Shown piece after piece: positions 35,628 through 44,333 of a stretch of DNA of 64,000 nucleotides (position 1 is its first letter; each line of letters begins with the position of its first letter). The notes below the pieces were generated by a model that had not been told where the DNA came from, searched no databases, and saw only the letters and a list, made by a program, of their open reading frames with translations. The position numbers and the translations under genes are program-made. Source of the DNA: DATFQI01 sp963831105 (GTDB lineage Bacteria > Actinomycetota > Thermoleophilia > Solirubrobacterales > Solirubrobacteraceae); NCBI GenBank assembly GCA_963831105.1, contig CAWHOS010000010.1, positions 372,001 through 436,000 of the forward strand, read 5' to 3'.

Positions 35628-37012
35628 GCGCGCGAGCATGCGGGAAGGTCCGCTGGCCGCCCTCTTCCGGAAGACGGAGACCGAGGGGCTGGAGGACGGC
35701 GACGGCGCGCAGGCGCAGGCGGGCGGGCCGCTCCCACGCGCCGAGGAGCGGCCGGCCGCGCCGCGCGCCCGCGCCCGCGCCGCGTGCCCAGGAGTCCGCG
35801 CCGGAGCCGCGCGTGCCGACGCCGCAGGAGCGGCTGCGCCACGCCTTCTCCTCCGACCTGCCCGAGAACATGATGTCCCCGCCGTCCGTGCCGCCCCCGG
35901 GGCCTGCCGACTACCAATGGAGCTCCGTGCCCGAATCCACGCCCGGGCAGCCGCTGCTGCGCGTGGTCGGCGTCGGCGGCGGCGGCGTGAACGCCGTCAA
36001 CCGGATGATCGAGGCCGAGATCCCCGGCGTCGAGTTCCTCGCCTTCAACACGGACGCGCAGTCGCTGCAGTCCTCCGACGCGCACGTGAAGCTCCAGCTC
36101 GGCGCGCAGATCACGCGCGGCCTGGGCTCCGGCTCCAACCCCGATCAGGGGCGCGCCGCGGCGATGGAGGACTCCGACCGCATCAAGACGCTGCTGCGCG
36201 GCTCGGACATGGTGTTCATCACCGCCGGCGAGGGCGGCGGCACCGGCACGGGCGCCGCGCCCGTGGTGGCGCGGATCGCCCGCGAGCTGGGCGCGCTGAC
36301 CGTCGGCATCGTCACGAAGCCGTTCGGCTTCGAGGGCTCGCGCCGCCTGCAGGCCGCCGAGAGCGGCATCGAGGCGCTCGCGGAGGAGGTCGACACCCTC
36401 ATCGTGGTGCCGAACAACCGCCTGCTGAGCGTGCTCGACAAGCAGACGTCGATGATGGAGGCCTTCACGGTCGCCGACGACGTGCTGCGCCAGGGCGTCC
36501 AGGGCATCTCGGACCTGATCACGCTCCCGGGCCTGATCAACCTCGACTTCGCCGACGTGCGGACGATCATGTCCGACGCGGGGAACGCGCTGCTGGGCAT
36601 CGGCATGGGCACGGGCGACAAGCGCGCGGTGGAGGCGGCCGAGAAGGCGACCTCCTCGCCGCTGCTCGAGACCACGCTCGAGGGCGCGCAGGGCATCCTG
36701 CTGTCGATCACCGGCGGCCGGGACCTGTCGCTGTGGGAGGTCAACGAGGCGGCCCGCGCCGTCCAGGAGGCCGCCCACCCGGAGGCGAACATCATCTTCG
36801 GCGCGATGCTCGACGAGAACCTCGAGGACGAGGTCTGGATCACCGTCGTCGCGACGGGCTACGACCGCGGCCGGACGCCGCGGCGCCAGGAGCGGCCCGA
36901 CGCGTGGAGCGAGCCGGCCGGGGAGCCGCGGGTGTCGCGGAACTTCGAGCCGCAGCGCCAGCGCCGGTCCTCCGTCGACGTCGACGTGCCCGAGTTCATC
37001 CCGCGCTTCTAG
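35614..37012 (+). CDS. ftsZ: FtsZ cell-division GTPase with long N-terminal extension (frameshift near 35780)
   Basis: The ATG at 35614 overlaps the parA end. A basic, then disordered extension (GKRASMREGPLAALFRKTET, Ala/Pro-rich, then TPQERLRHAFSSDLPENMMS) of about 110 residues precedes the FtsZ core. The core has RVVGVGGGGVNAVNRMIEAE, FLAFNTDAQSL, the tubulin signature FITAGEGGGTGTGAAPVVAR, GIVTKPFGFEGSRR, LIVVPNNRLLSV and the T7 loop LINLDFADVRTIM. The C-terminal peptide VDVDVPEFIPRF would bind FtsA/SepF-type anchors. One indel near 35780 separates the extension from the core; if it is real, translation could start within the extension frame. FtsZ polymerises at midcell with GTP. It lies outside the usual dcw cluster. 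Confidence 0.9.
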
Positions 37013-37032
37013 GACCCGGTAGAAGTCCGGCC

Positions 37033-38501
37033 GTGCGCGGAGTCGTCGCGGCCGGACATCCCCTCACGGCGCAGGCCGGCGCGGACACCCTCCGCGCCGG
37101 CGGCAACGCCGTGGACGCGGCGCTGGCCGCGATGCTCACCTCGTTCGTCGCCGAGCCGCTGCTGACGGGCTTCGGCGCGGGCGGCTACATGCTCGTCGCG
37201 GCGCCGGGCCAGGACGACGTGCTGCTCGACTTCTTCGTCGCCGCGCCGAGCGGCGGCGACCGGGCGCCGCTCGTGCCGGTCGACGTGTCCTTCGGCGACG
37301 CGACCCAGGTGTTCAACATCGGGGCCGCCTCCTGCGGCGTCTACGGCGTGCCGGCCGGCGTGCACGCGGCGTGCGAGCGCTTCGGCACGGTGCCGCTCGC
37401 CGAGCTGTGCGCGCCCGGCGGCCGCGCTCGCGCGCGCCGGCGTCGAGGTCAACGCCCAGCAGGCGTACCTGTTCGAGATCCTGGCCCCGATCACCGAGCT
37501 GACCGAGCAGTCGCGCGCGCTGTTCATGCCCGAGGGGCGCCCGCACGCTGCTCGGGCGAGGTCCACCGCGACCCGGCGCTCGCGGAGGCGCTCGAGCGCT
37601 TCGGCGCGGAGGGCCCGGCGCCGTTCTACTCCGGCGAGGTCGCCGCGACCGTGGTCGAGTGGGTGCAGGAGCACGGCGGGACGCTCAGCCGCGCGCGACC
37701 TGGCGGCCTACGAGGCGATCCCGCGCGAGCCGGTGCGCGTCGCCTACCGCGGCCGCGAGGTGCTGACCAACCCGCCGCCGAGCGCGGGCGGCACGCTGCT
37801 CGCCTACGCGCTGGCGCTGCTCGAGCGCGGCGGCCACACGCCGGACGCCGTCGAGCTCGCGCGCGCGATGGAGGCGGCGCAGTCCGAGCGCACGCCGTCG
37901 TTCCTGGACGGGCTCGCCGAGCCCGGCTTCCTGGACTCGTTCATGGCCAGCCGGCTCGGCTCGACCACGCACATCTCCGTGATGGACGAGGCGGGCTGGG
38001 CGTGCGCGGTGACGTGCACCAACGGCGAGGGCTCGGGGCTCGTCGTGCCGGGCACCGGCGTCCACGTCAACAACATGATGGGCGAGCAGGACCTCTCGCC
38101 GCATGGGCTTCTTCACCCACGCGCCGGGCCGGCGGCTGCCGTCGATGATGGCCCCGACGGTGGTGCTCGCCGACGGGCGGCCGGAGCTCGTGCTCGGGTC
38201 CGCGGGCTCCAACCGGATCCGCTCGGCGCTGCTGCAGGTGATCGTCAACGCGATCGACCACGGGATGGACGCGCAGGCGGCGGTCGACGCCCCGCGCATG
38301 CACTGGGAGGACGGCAGCGTCTTCAGCGAGCCGGGCATCGACGAGGCGGCGCTGGAGGCGGCGGGCTACGACATCGCGCGCTTCCGCGAGCGCAACCTCT
38401 TCTTCGGCGGCTGCCAGGCGGTCGAGCGCGACGCGCAGGGCGCGCTGTCGGGCGGCGGCGACCCGCGCCGCGGCGGCGCCGTGGTGGTCACACATCCGTA
38501 A
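37033..38501 (+). CDS. ggt: Gamma-glutamyltranspeptidase (frameshifted)
   Basis: The composite is about 489 aa. GTG start; VVAAGHPLTAQAGADTLRAG, GNAVDAALAAMLTSFVAEPL and GFGAGGYMLVAAPGQDDVLL are family hallmarks. The catalytic threonine is in SRLGSTTHISVMDEAGWACA, where cleavage would give the Thr N-terminus. VPGTGVHVNNMMGEQDLS, RRLPSMMAPTVVLADGRPEL and VLGSAGSNRIRSALLQVIVN (Gly-Ser-Ala-Gly oxyanion) complete the C-terminal subunit. The enzyme transfers or hydrolyses gamma-glutamyl groups. No signal peptide is visible at the start. Frame breaks are near 37428, 37552, 37690 and 38100. It follows ftsZ by 20 bp. Confidence 0.87.
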
Positions 38502-38579
38502 CCGGTAACACTCACACTACCCGGTAACAGCGGTTTCACCAGCGTACCTGTGAATCCGCCGATTTCTTGAACAGTAACT

Positions 38580-40378
38580 GTGAAGTGCCGACACTCGTAC
38601 CCATGGGTGCTTCAAGCTCGGTCGCGCTGCTCGCAGCGCTCGCGCTCGCGGCTGCAGGCTGCGGCGGCTCGTCATCGGAAGGTGGGCCCGGGGAGGCCGG
38701 CAACACCGGCGCTCCCGTCGAGGGCAAGAAGGGCGGCAAGGTCACGTTCCTGGCCGCCGCGGACGTCGATTATCTCGATCCGGGGCAGACGTACTACACG
38801 TTCGGCTACGCGGTCGCCTACGCCACGCAGCGCCCGCTGTACTCGTTCAAGCCCGACGACGCCGAGACGCCCGTGCCGGACCTCGCCGAGGGCGACCCGC
38901 AGATCTCCAAGGACAACAAGACGATCACGGTGAAGCTGCGGTCCGGTGTGAAGTACTCGCCGCCCGTCAACCGCGAGGTCACCTCCAAGGACGTCAAGTA
39001 CGCGTTCGAGCGCGCGTTCACGCAGAACGTGCCGTCGGGCTACGCCACCTCCTACTTCGGTGACATCAAGGGCGCGCCGAAGGCGCCGGGCAAGTTCAAG
39101 TCGATCGAGGGCCTCAAGACCCCCGACGACCGCACGCTGGTGATCGAGCTGACCAAGCCGACCGCCGTCACCGTCGCGTCGGCGCTCGTGATGCCGATCA
39201 CGATCCCGGTCCCGCAGGAGTACGCGGAGAAGTACGACCGCAAGAGCCCGAGCACCTACGACCAGTACACGGTCTTCACGGGCCCCTACATGGTCCGCAA
39301 CGACCCCGACGGCAAGGTCGTCGGCCGCGACCCGGGCAAGCTGATCGAGATCGTCCGCAACCCCAACTGGGACGCCAAGACCGACTACAAGCCGGCCTAC
39401 CTGGACGAGATCCGCATCGAGGAGGGCAACGACGACCTGACGGTCGCCAGCCGCCGCACGCTGCAGGGCGACGGGCTGATGTGCTGCGACTCCGGCCAGC
39501 CCCCGATCGCGATCCTGCGCCGGGCGATCACGTCCAACAAGGACCAGCTCGGGCGGGTCGGCAGCGGCGGCACGCGCTGGCTCGCGCTGCGCACCGACCG
39601 CAAGCCGTTCGACAACCTCAACGTCCGCAAGGCCGTGATGGCGGCGTTCAACCGCGACGCGCTGTTGAAGACCCGCGGCGGGCGCGAGGTCGGGCCGATC
39701 GCCCAGGGCTACATCCCGCCGGGCGTGCCGGGCTTCGAGGAGTCCGGCGGCGAGAAGGGCTTCTCGGAGTTCGACTTCATGCAGCACCCGGAGGGCGACG
39801 CGGAGCTGGCCAAGCAGTACATGCTCAAGGCCAAGGACGAGGGCGTGCCGGTCGACGACGAGGGCCGCTACACCGGCTCGGAGAAGCTGCTGATGATCGC
39901 CACGAACGCCGACCCCGGGCTGCAGACGGCCACGGTCGCCCAGGGCCAGCTGCAGCAGATGGGCTTCGAGCTCACGTTCCGCAAGGTGCCGCAGGACACG
40001 CTCTACACCCGGTTCTGCAACGTGCCGGCGACGAACTGGGACATCTGCCCGAACGTCGGCTGGTTCCGCGACTTCACGGACCCGCAGTCGCTGCTGGAGC
40101 CGACGTTCAAGGGCGCGGCGATCAAGCCGCAGGGCAACGTCAACTACTCGATGCTCGACGTCTCCGAGATCGACGACGCCATGACCGACGCGGCGACGAT
40201 CCCGGCCGGCGCCGAGCGCAACAAGGCCTGGGCCGAGATCAACCGCATGGTGGTCGGCCAGGTGCCCGGCATCCCGTACTCCTGGGACGACTCGTTCCAG
40301 CTGGCCTCCAAGGACATCCAGGGCGTGATGAACGGCTACACGACGACCTGGGACTTCACCTACTCGAGCGTCAAGTAG
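38580..40378 (+). CDS. ABC transporter substrate-binding lipoprotein (peptide/opine type)
   Basis: About 598 aa. The GTG at 38580 gives a basic n-region (MKCRHSYPWVLQARS) but needs a one-base deletion near 38616 to join the hydrophobic part LLAALALAAAGC; ATG 38603 is the alternative without a charged start. The lipobox is AAGC, so it is a lipoprotein. The mature part is the family 5 solute-binding fold (LDPGQTYYTFGYAVAYATQR; PDLAEGDPQISKDNKTIT; SKDVKYAFERAFTQNVPS; YMVRNDPDGKVVGRDPG; FDNLNVRKAVMAAFNRDALL; YTTTWDFTYSSVK). It binds oligopeptides or similar solutes. No permease or ATPase genes follow, so the partner transporter is elsewhere. Two copies of CCGGTAACA lie upstream (38501, 38520). 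Confidence 0.85.
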
Positions 40379-40391
40379 GGCGCTCCCCAGC

Positions 40392-40637
40392 TCATCCGGC
40401 CTCGCCGCGTGCGTGCGGCGGGGCCGGGTGCAGTACCAAGCGCCAGTGATCGGCCTCGCGGTCCGTGGTGAGACGGCGGCCGTGGTCGGCGGCCAGCGCC
40501 GCGAGGTCGATCGGCGCCTCCGGATCGGTGGCGAGCACGACGAGCTCGTCGCCGGGCCCCAGCCCGGCGAGCGCCGCCCGGGCCTTGATCAGCGGCAGCG
40601 GGCAGAGGAGCCCGCGGGCGTCGACGGTGCGCTCCAT
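40392..40637 (-). CDS. TusA-like sulfur carrier
   Basis: 81 aa, ATG start. VDARGLLCPLPLIKARAALA has the conserved C-P-x-P motif with the sulfur-carrying Cys near residue 13. LGPGDELVVLATDPEAPIDL and AALAADHGRRLTTDREADHW continue the TusA beta-alpha-beta fold. TusA family proteins relay persulfide sulfur for tRNA thiolation or sulfur oxidation. It is divergent from the DsrE-like gene by 12 bp, a common genomic partnership. The regulatory region is therefore only the 12-bp gap plus coding sequence. The substrate partner is not evident in the window. Confidence 0.87.
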   Translation of the reverse strand: MERTVDARGLLCPLPLIKARAALAGLGPGDELVVLATDPEAPIDLAALAADHGRRLTTDREADHWRLVLHPAPPHARGEAG

Positions 40638-40649
40638 ACAGTGGGAAGC

Positions 40650-41042
40650 ATGATCGCCGCCATCCTCGAGTCGGGCGAGCTCGAGCGCGTCTGCACCGGG
40701 CTGTCGCTGCTCGTGTCCGCGGCCTCGGAGGGCCGGCCCGCACGCGCGCTGGTGACCTACGGGGCGCTCGGCGTCCTGCTCGACGACGACCTCGAGGCCC
40801 GCGCGCTCGCCGAGGGCGCGGCGCCGCACGTGGCGCCCGAGGGCCGCGCGGTGTTCGCGCGCACGCTGGCGGAGCTGCGGGCCGCCGCGCGCGAGCTCGA
40901 GGACGTGCGCATCTGGGCGTGCGCGGCCGCCGTGCAGGCGACCGGCGCCGACTGGGCCGCGGTCACCGAGCGCCTCGACGGCGTCATCTCGACGCCGCAG
41001 TTCCTGCGCGAGGTGGCCGGCGCGGAGCTCGTCGTCCTGTGA
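40650..41042 (+). CDS. DsrE-like sulfur-relay protein
   Basis: 130 aa, ATG start. IAAILESGELERVCTGLSLL begins the fold; SEGRPARALVTYGALGVLL and RTLAELRAAARELEDVRIWA follow, with a Cys in the IWACAAAVQATG motif that aligns with the active-site region of DsrE/DsrF-like proteins. It ends VAGAELVVL. DsrE-type proteins bind sulfur or act in persulfide transfer, usually with TusA, encoded divergently here. The stop overlaps the GTG of the next gene. The specific subgroup cannot be decided from sequence alone. Confidence 0.75.
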   Translation: MIAAILESGELERVCTGLSLLVSAASEGRPARALVTYGALGVLLDDDLEARALAEGAAPHVAPEGRAVFARTLAELRAAARELEDVRIWACAAAVQATGADWAAVTERLDGVISTPQFLREVAGAELVVL

Positions 41043-41444
41043 GGCGCGTCGCCGTGGCGGTCCTCGCACTCGCGCTGGCGGCGGCCGGCTGCGGCACGCC
41101 GCCGCCCGACCTGTTCGAGGTCAAGCGCACGGGCGAGGACCGCAACGCCAACGTCGACGTCGTCGTCAACGACGGCGGCAGCGTGAGCTGCAACGGGAAG
41201 GAGCACCGGCTCGACGCGGACCTGCTGCTGCGCGCCCGCCAGGTCCTGCGCGACCTCGAGCCGCAGGCCGAGCTGCACCTCGAGCTGCCGCCCGGCCCGC
41301 GCGTCGCAGCTGCGCTACACGGCGCGGATGGAGGCGGGCACGGTCTCGTTCGCCGACACCTCGCGCGGCAACCCGAAGTCGTTCCTCGCGCTCGCCGCCT
41401 TCACCAAAGCTGTGACCGAGGACGTCTGCGGGCTCGAGCGGTAG
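41039..41444 (+). CDS. Putative small lipoprotein (frameshift near 41306)
   Basis: The composite is about 134 aa. The GTG start overlaps the DsrE-like stop. RRVAVAVLALALAAAGCGTP is a clear lipoprotein signal with lipobox AAGC. The mature part (LFEVKRTGEDRNANVDVVVN; GSVSCNGKEHRLDADLLLRA; QVLRDLEPQAELHLELPPGP) and the C-terminus (LRYTARMEAGTVSFADTSRG; FTKAVTEDVCGLER) show no recognised family. A paired Cys (SCNGK, DVCGL) suggests a disulfide in an exported protein. A single G insertion separates the halves. It is adjacent to sulfur-relay genes but no link is implied. Confidence 0.7.
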
Positions 41445-41454
41445 CGTCCGCCCC

Positions 41455-42090
41455 ATGGAGGAGCTCTTCGCGGCGATCAAGGCCGGCGACGCGGAGCGCG
41501 TGCGCGCGCTGGTCGCCGAGGATCCCGAGCGCGCCTCCGCACGCGACGCGAGCGGGCTGTCGGCGGTGCTCACCGCGCTCTACCACCGGCAGGCCGAGGC
41601 GCTCGAGGCGCTGCTCGCGGCCGATCCCGAGCTGGACGTGCTCGACGCCGCGGCCACCGGGCGGCTCGACCTGCTGCGCGCGCATCTCGAGTCGGACCAG
41701 GACGCGCTCGGCGCGCGCAGCCCCGAGGGCTTCACGCCGCTGCACCTCGCGGCCTTCTTCGGCGGCGGCCCGGCGGTCCGGCTGCTGCTCGGGGCCGGGA
41801 TGGACGCCGACGCCGACCAGCAGAACCCGGCCCACGTCCGGCCGCTGCACTCCGCGGTCGCGGCGCGCGACCACGACGCCGCGCGGGCGCTGCTCGAGGC
41901 CGGGGCCGATCCCAACTGCGCCCAGCAGGGCGGCTTCACGCCGCTGCTCGCCGCCGCACACCACGACGACGCCGAGATGGCCGAGCTGCTCCTGAGCCAC
42001 GGCGCCGACCCCGCGCGCGCGGCCGACGACGGCCGCGACCCGGCGGCGATGGCCGGTCCGCGCGTCGGGGAGATACTGGCGCGGGCCTAG
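41455..42090 (+). CDS. Ankyrin-repeat protein
   Basis: 211 aa, ATG start. It contains several ankyrin-like repeats: EELFAAIKAGDAERVRALVA, GLSAVLTALYHRQAEALEAL, GFTPLHLAAFFGGGPAVRLL, VRPLHSAVAARDHDAARALL and GFTPLLAAAHHDDAEMAELL. The pattern G-x-TPLH-x-A is clear in the third repeat. Ankyrin proteins mediate protein contacts; this small cytosolic form has no other domain or signal peptide. It starts 10 bp after the lipoprotein gene and ends overlapping (convergent) the LON-domain gene by 4 bp. The partner is unknown. Confidence 0.87.
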   Translation: MEELFAAIKAGDAERVRALVAEDPERASARDASGLSAVLTALYHRQAEALEALLAADPELDVLDAAATGRLDLLRAHLESDQDALGARSPEGFTPLHLAAFFGGGPAVRLLLGAGMDADADQQNPAHVRPLHSAVAARDHDAARALLEAGADPNCAQQGGFTPLLAAAHHDDAEMAELLLSHGADPARAADDGRDPAAMAGPRVGEILARA

Positions 42091-42713
42091 GCGCCGCCGA
42101 AGTGGACCTTGCCGTTCGAGCGCGCGCGGGCCTGCGCGCGCTCGACGAAGTCCAGCCGCTTGATCGCGGCGCGGAACAGGCGCGCGACGAGCTTCAGCCG
42201 CGCGGTCTCCGAGCGCAGGTCGAGCAGGCCCTGCTTGGCGTCGAGCCCGAACTCCACCGTCGCCGCCATCTGGTAGGCGCTCATGCCGGCGAGCTCGCTC
42301 GCGTCGGGGTCGCGGTCGGTGGCCTGGCGGACGAGCTCCGCGTAGGCCTCGTGCGCGGCCCCCGCCGCCGCGGCGTCGGGCTGCTCGTCGCGGTCGGCGA
42401 GGAACTCGACCGCACCCGCGGGATAGGGGTGCTCCTCCTGGCGCGCCTCGATCCGGAACGGGCGCGTGCCGCGCACCACCAGGTTGATGCGCCCGTCGTC
42501 GAGCTCCTCGAGCACCTCCGCGATCTCGCACGCGCAGCCGATCTGCCGCAGCCCGTCGTCGGCCATCCAGACGATCCCGAACTCCGAGCCCTCCTGGCGG
42601 CAGCGGCCGATCATCGTCTTGTAGCGCTCCTCGAAGATGTGGAGCGGGATCAGCTCGCTCGGAAGCGCCACCAGCCCGAGCGGGAAAAGCGGGAAGTCCC
42701 GGACGATCGGCAT
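42087..42713 (-). CDS. LON substrate-binding domain protein
   Basis: 208 aa, ATG start. VRDFPLFPLGLVALPSELIP, LHIFEERYKTMIGRCRQEGS and EFGIVWMADDGLRQIGCACE form the N-terminal domain of Lon proteases (PUA-like), with DGRINLVVRGTRPFRIEARQ following. There is no ATPase or protease domain, as in stand-alone LON-domain proteins common in bacteria. The C-terminal half (ELAGMSAYQMAATVEFGLDA; LKLVARLFRAAIKRLDFVER) is helical. A substrate-adaptor role is usual for this family but unproven. It is convergent with the ankyrin gene, and its start faces the photolyase start 45 bp away. Confidence 0.88.
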   Translation of the reverse strand: MPIVRDFPLFPLGLVALPSELIPLHIFEERYKTMIGRCRQEGSEFGIVWMADDGLRQIGCACEIAEVLEELDDGRINLVVRGTRPFRIEARQEEHPYPAGAVEFLADRDEQPDAAAAGAAHEAYAELVRQATDRDPDASELAGMSAYQMAATVEFGLDAKQGLLDLRSETARLKLVARLFRAAIKRLDFVERAQARARSNGKVHFGGA

Positions 42714-42758
42714 GGGCTGGGAATGGTACGCCGGGCCGGCTGAGCCGTATCACCGCCG

Positions 42759-44169
42759 ATGGCAGACACGGAGATCGTCTGGTTCCGGCGCGATCTGCGC
42801 GTGCACGACCATCCGGCGCTGACCGCCGCCGCCCGCGCTGCCGAGCACGTCGTGCCGGTGTTCGTGCTCGACGACGCCCTGCTCCACGGCCGCTTCGAGT
42901 CCGGGCCGCGCGGCCGCTTCCTGCTCGGCTGCCTCGAAGAACTGCGGGCGGCGCTGCGCCGGCGCGGCGCGGACCTCGTCGTGCGCTCGGGCGACCCGGC
43001 GCGCGAGCTGGCCGCGCTGGCCGAGGAGGCCGGCGCGGCGCGGCTGCGCTTCGCGTCGGACGTGTCCGGCTTCGCGCTCGCGCGCGACCGGCGGGTCTGC
43101 GAGGCGATGGACGGGGCGGGCGTGGAGGTCGTGCGGCATCCGGGCCTGTTCGCCGCCGACGTGAACAAGGCGCGGACGAAGGACGGCAGGCCGTTCGCGG
43201 TCTTCTCGCCGTTCTCGCGCGCGTGGGAGCGGCTCGACCGGCGCGAGGTCCACGCGGCGCCGCGCTCGCTGTCGCTGCCGCCGGGCGTGCGCGCCGGCGA
43301 GATCCCGTCGGCCGACGCGATCGGCCTGCCCGCCGACGTGCCCGACCCGTTCCCGCCGGGCGAGGCCGCCGGCCGCGGGCGCATGCACGCGTGGCTGCGC
43401 GACGGCATCCAGGACTACGCGAAGCTGCACGACCGGCTCGAGGGCGGCACGTCGGAGCTCTCGCCGTACCTGCACCTCGGGATGCATCTCGCCGCGCGAG
43501 CTCGAGCAGCGCGCCCGGGACGCCGGCTCCGGCAAGGGCCCGTCCGAGTTCGTGCGCCAGCTGTGCTGGCGCGACTTCTACGCGCACGTGCTGCTCGCCA
43601 ATCCCGGCAACGCGCGCCACGCCTACCGGCGCGAGATGGACGCGCTCGAGTGGGAGGACGACGACGAGGCGTTCGAGGCGTGGTGCGAGGGCCGGACCGG
43701 CTTCCCGGTGGTCGACGCCGGCATGCGCCAGCTGCGCGAGCGGGGCTGGCTCCACAACCGCGCGCGGCTGATCGTCGGCTCGTTCCTGACCAAGGACCTG
43801 CACATCGACTGGCGCCGCGGCGAGGCGCACTTCATGTCGCTGCTCACCGACGGCGACGAGGCTTCCAACAACGGCAACTGGCAGTGGATCAGCTCCGTCG
43901 GCGTCGACCCCGCGCCGTACTTCCGGCGCATGTACAACCCGGCCGCCCAGCAGCAGCGCCACGATCCCGACGGCGCCTACGTGCGCCGCTGGGTCCCCGA
44001 GCTGCGCGACGTCCCGCTCGCGAAGCTCGCCGAGCCGTGGACGATGAGCGAGACCGAGCAGGAGTCCGCGGGCTGCGTGATCGGCAGCGACTACCCGGAG
44101 CCGATCGTCGACCACAAGCACGAGCGCGAGCGGGCGATGGCGCGCTACCGCGCCGTGCGCGGACCTTGA
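42759..44169 (+). CDS. phrB: Deoxyribodipyrimidine photolyase
   Basis: The composite is about 470 aa, ATG start. The N-terminal photolyase domain is EIVWFRRDLRVHDHPALTAA, then HVVPVFVLDDALLHGRFESG and an antenna-chromophore Rossmann region. The FAD domain includes TSELSPYLHLGMHLAARELE, FVRQLCWRDFYAHVLLANPG, WCEGRTGFPVVDAGMRQLRE, RARLIVGSFLTKDLHIDWR and DGDEASNNGNWQWISSVGVD, with the conserved Trp/Asn residues of class I CPD photolyases. It repairs UV-induced cyclobutane dimers with blue light. A single C insertion near 43499 shifts the frame between A-A-R and ELEQ. It is divergent from the LON gene. Confidence 0.93.
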
Positions 44170-44333
44170 GATTGTCGCCGCGCTGACATCCGGTGCGACC
44201 GTCGGCCGCCGCGAAAACGGCGCTGCACTGCGACATGGCCCGTGGAGCCCCCTCCGTGACCCGCGCGTAGGCCTTACGGTTGCCGCGGCCGGGGAGGCCG
44301 CACGATCTCGTTCCACCGCAGGGAGGCACAAGG

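Noticed and set aside
38501..38528. Direct repeat CCGGTAACA upstream of the binding lipoprotein as an operator
   Set aside because: Only two short copies with uneven context; too weak to call beyond a note in the gene entry.
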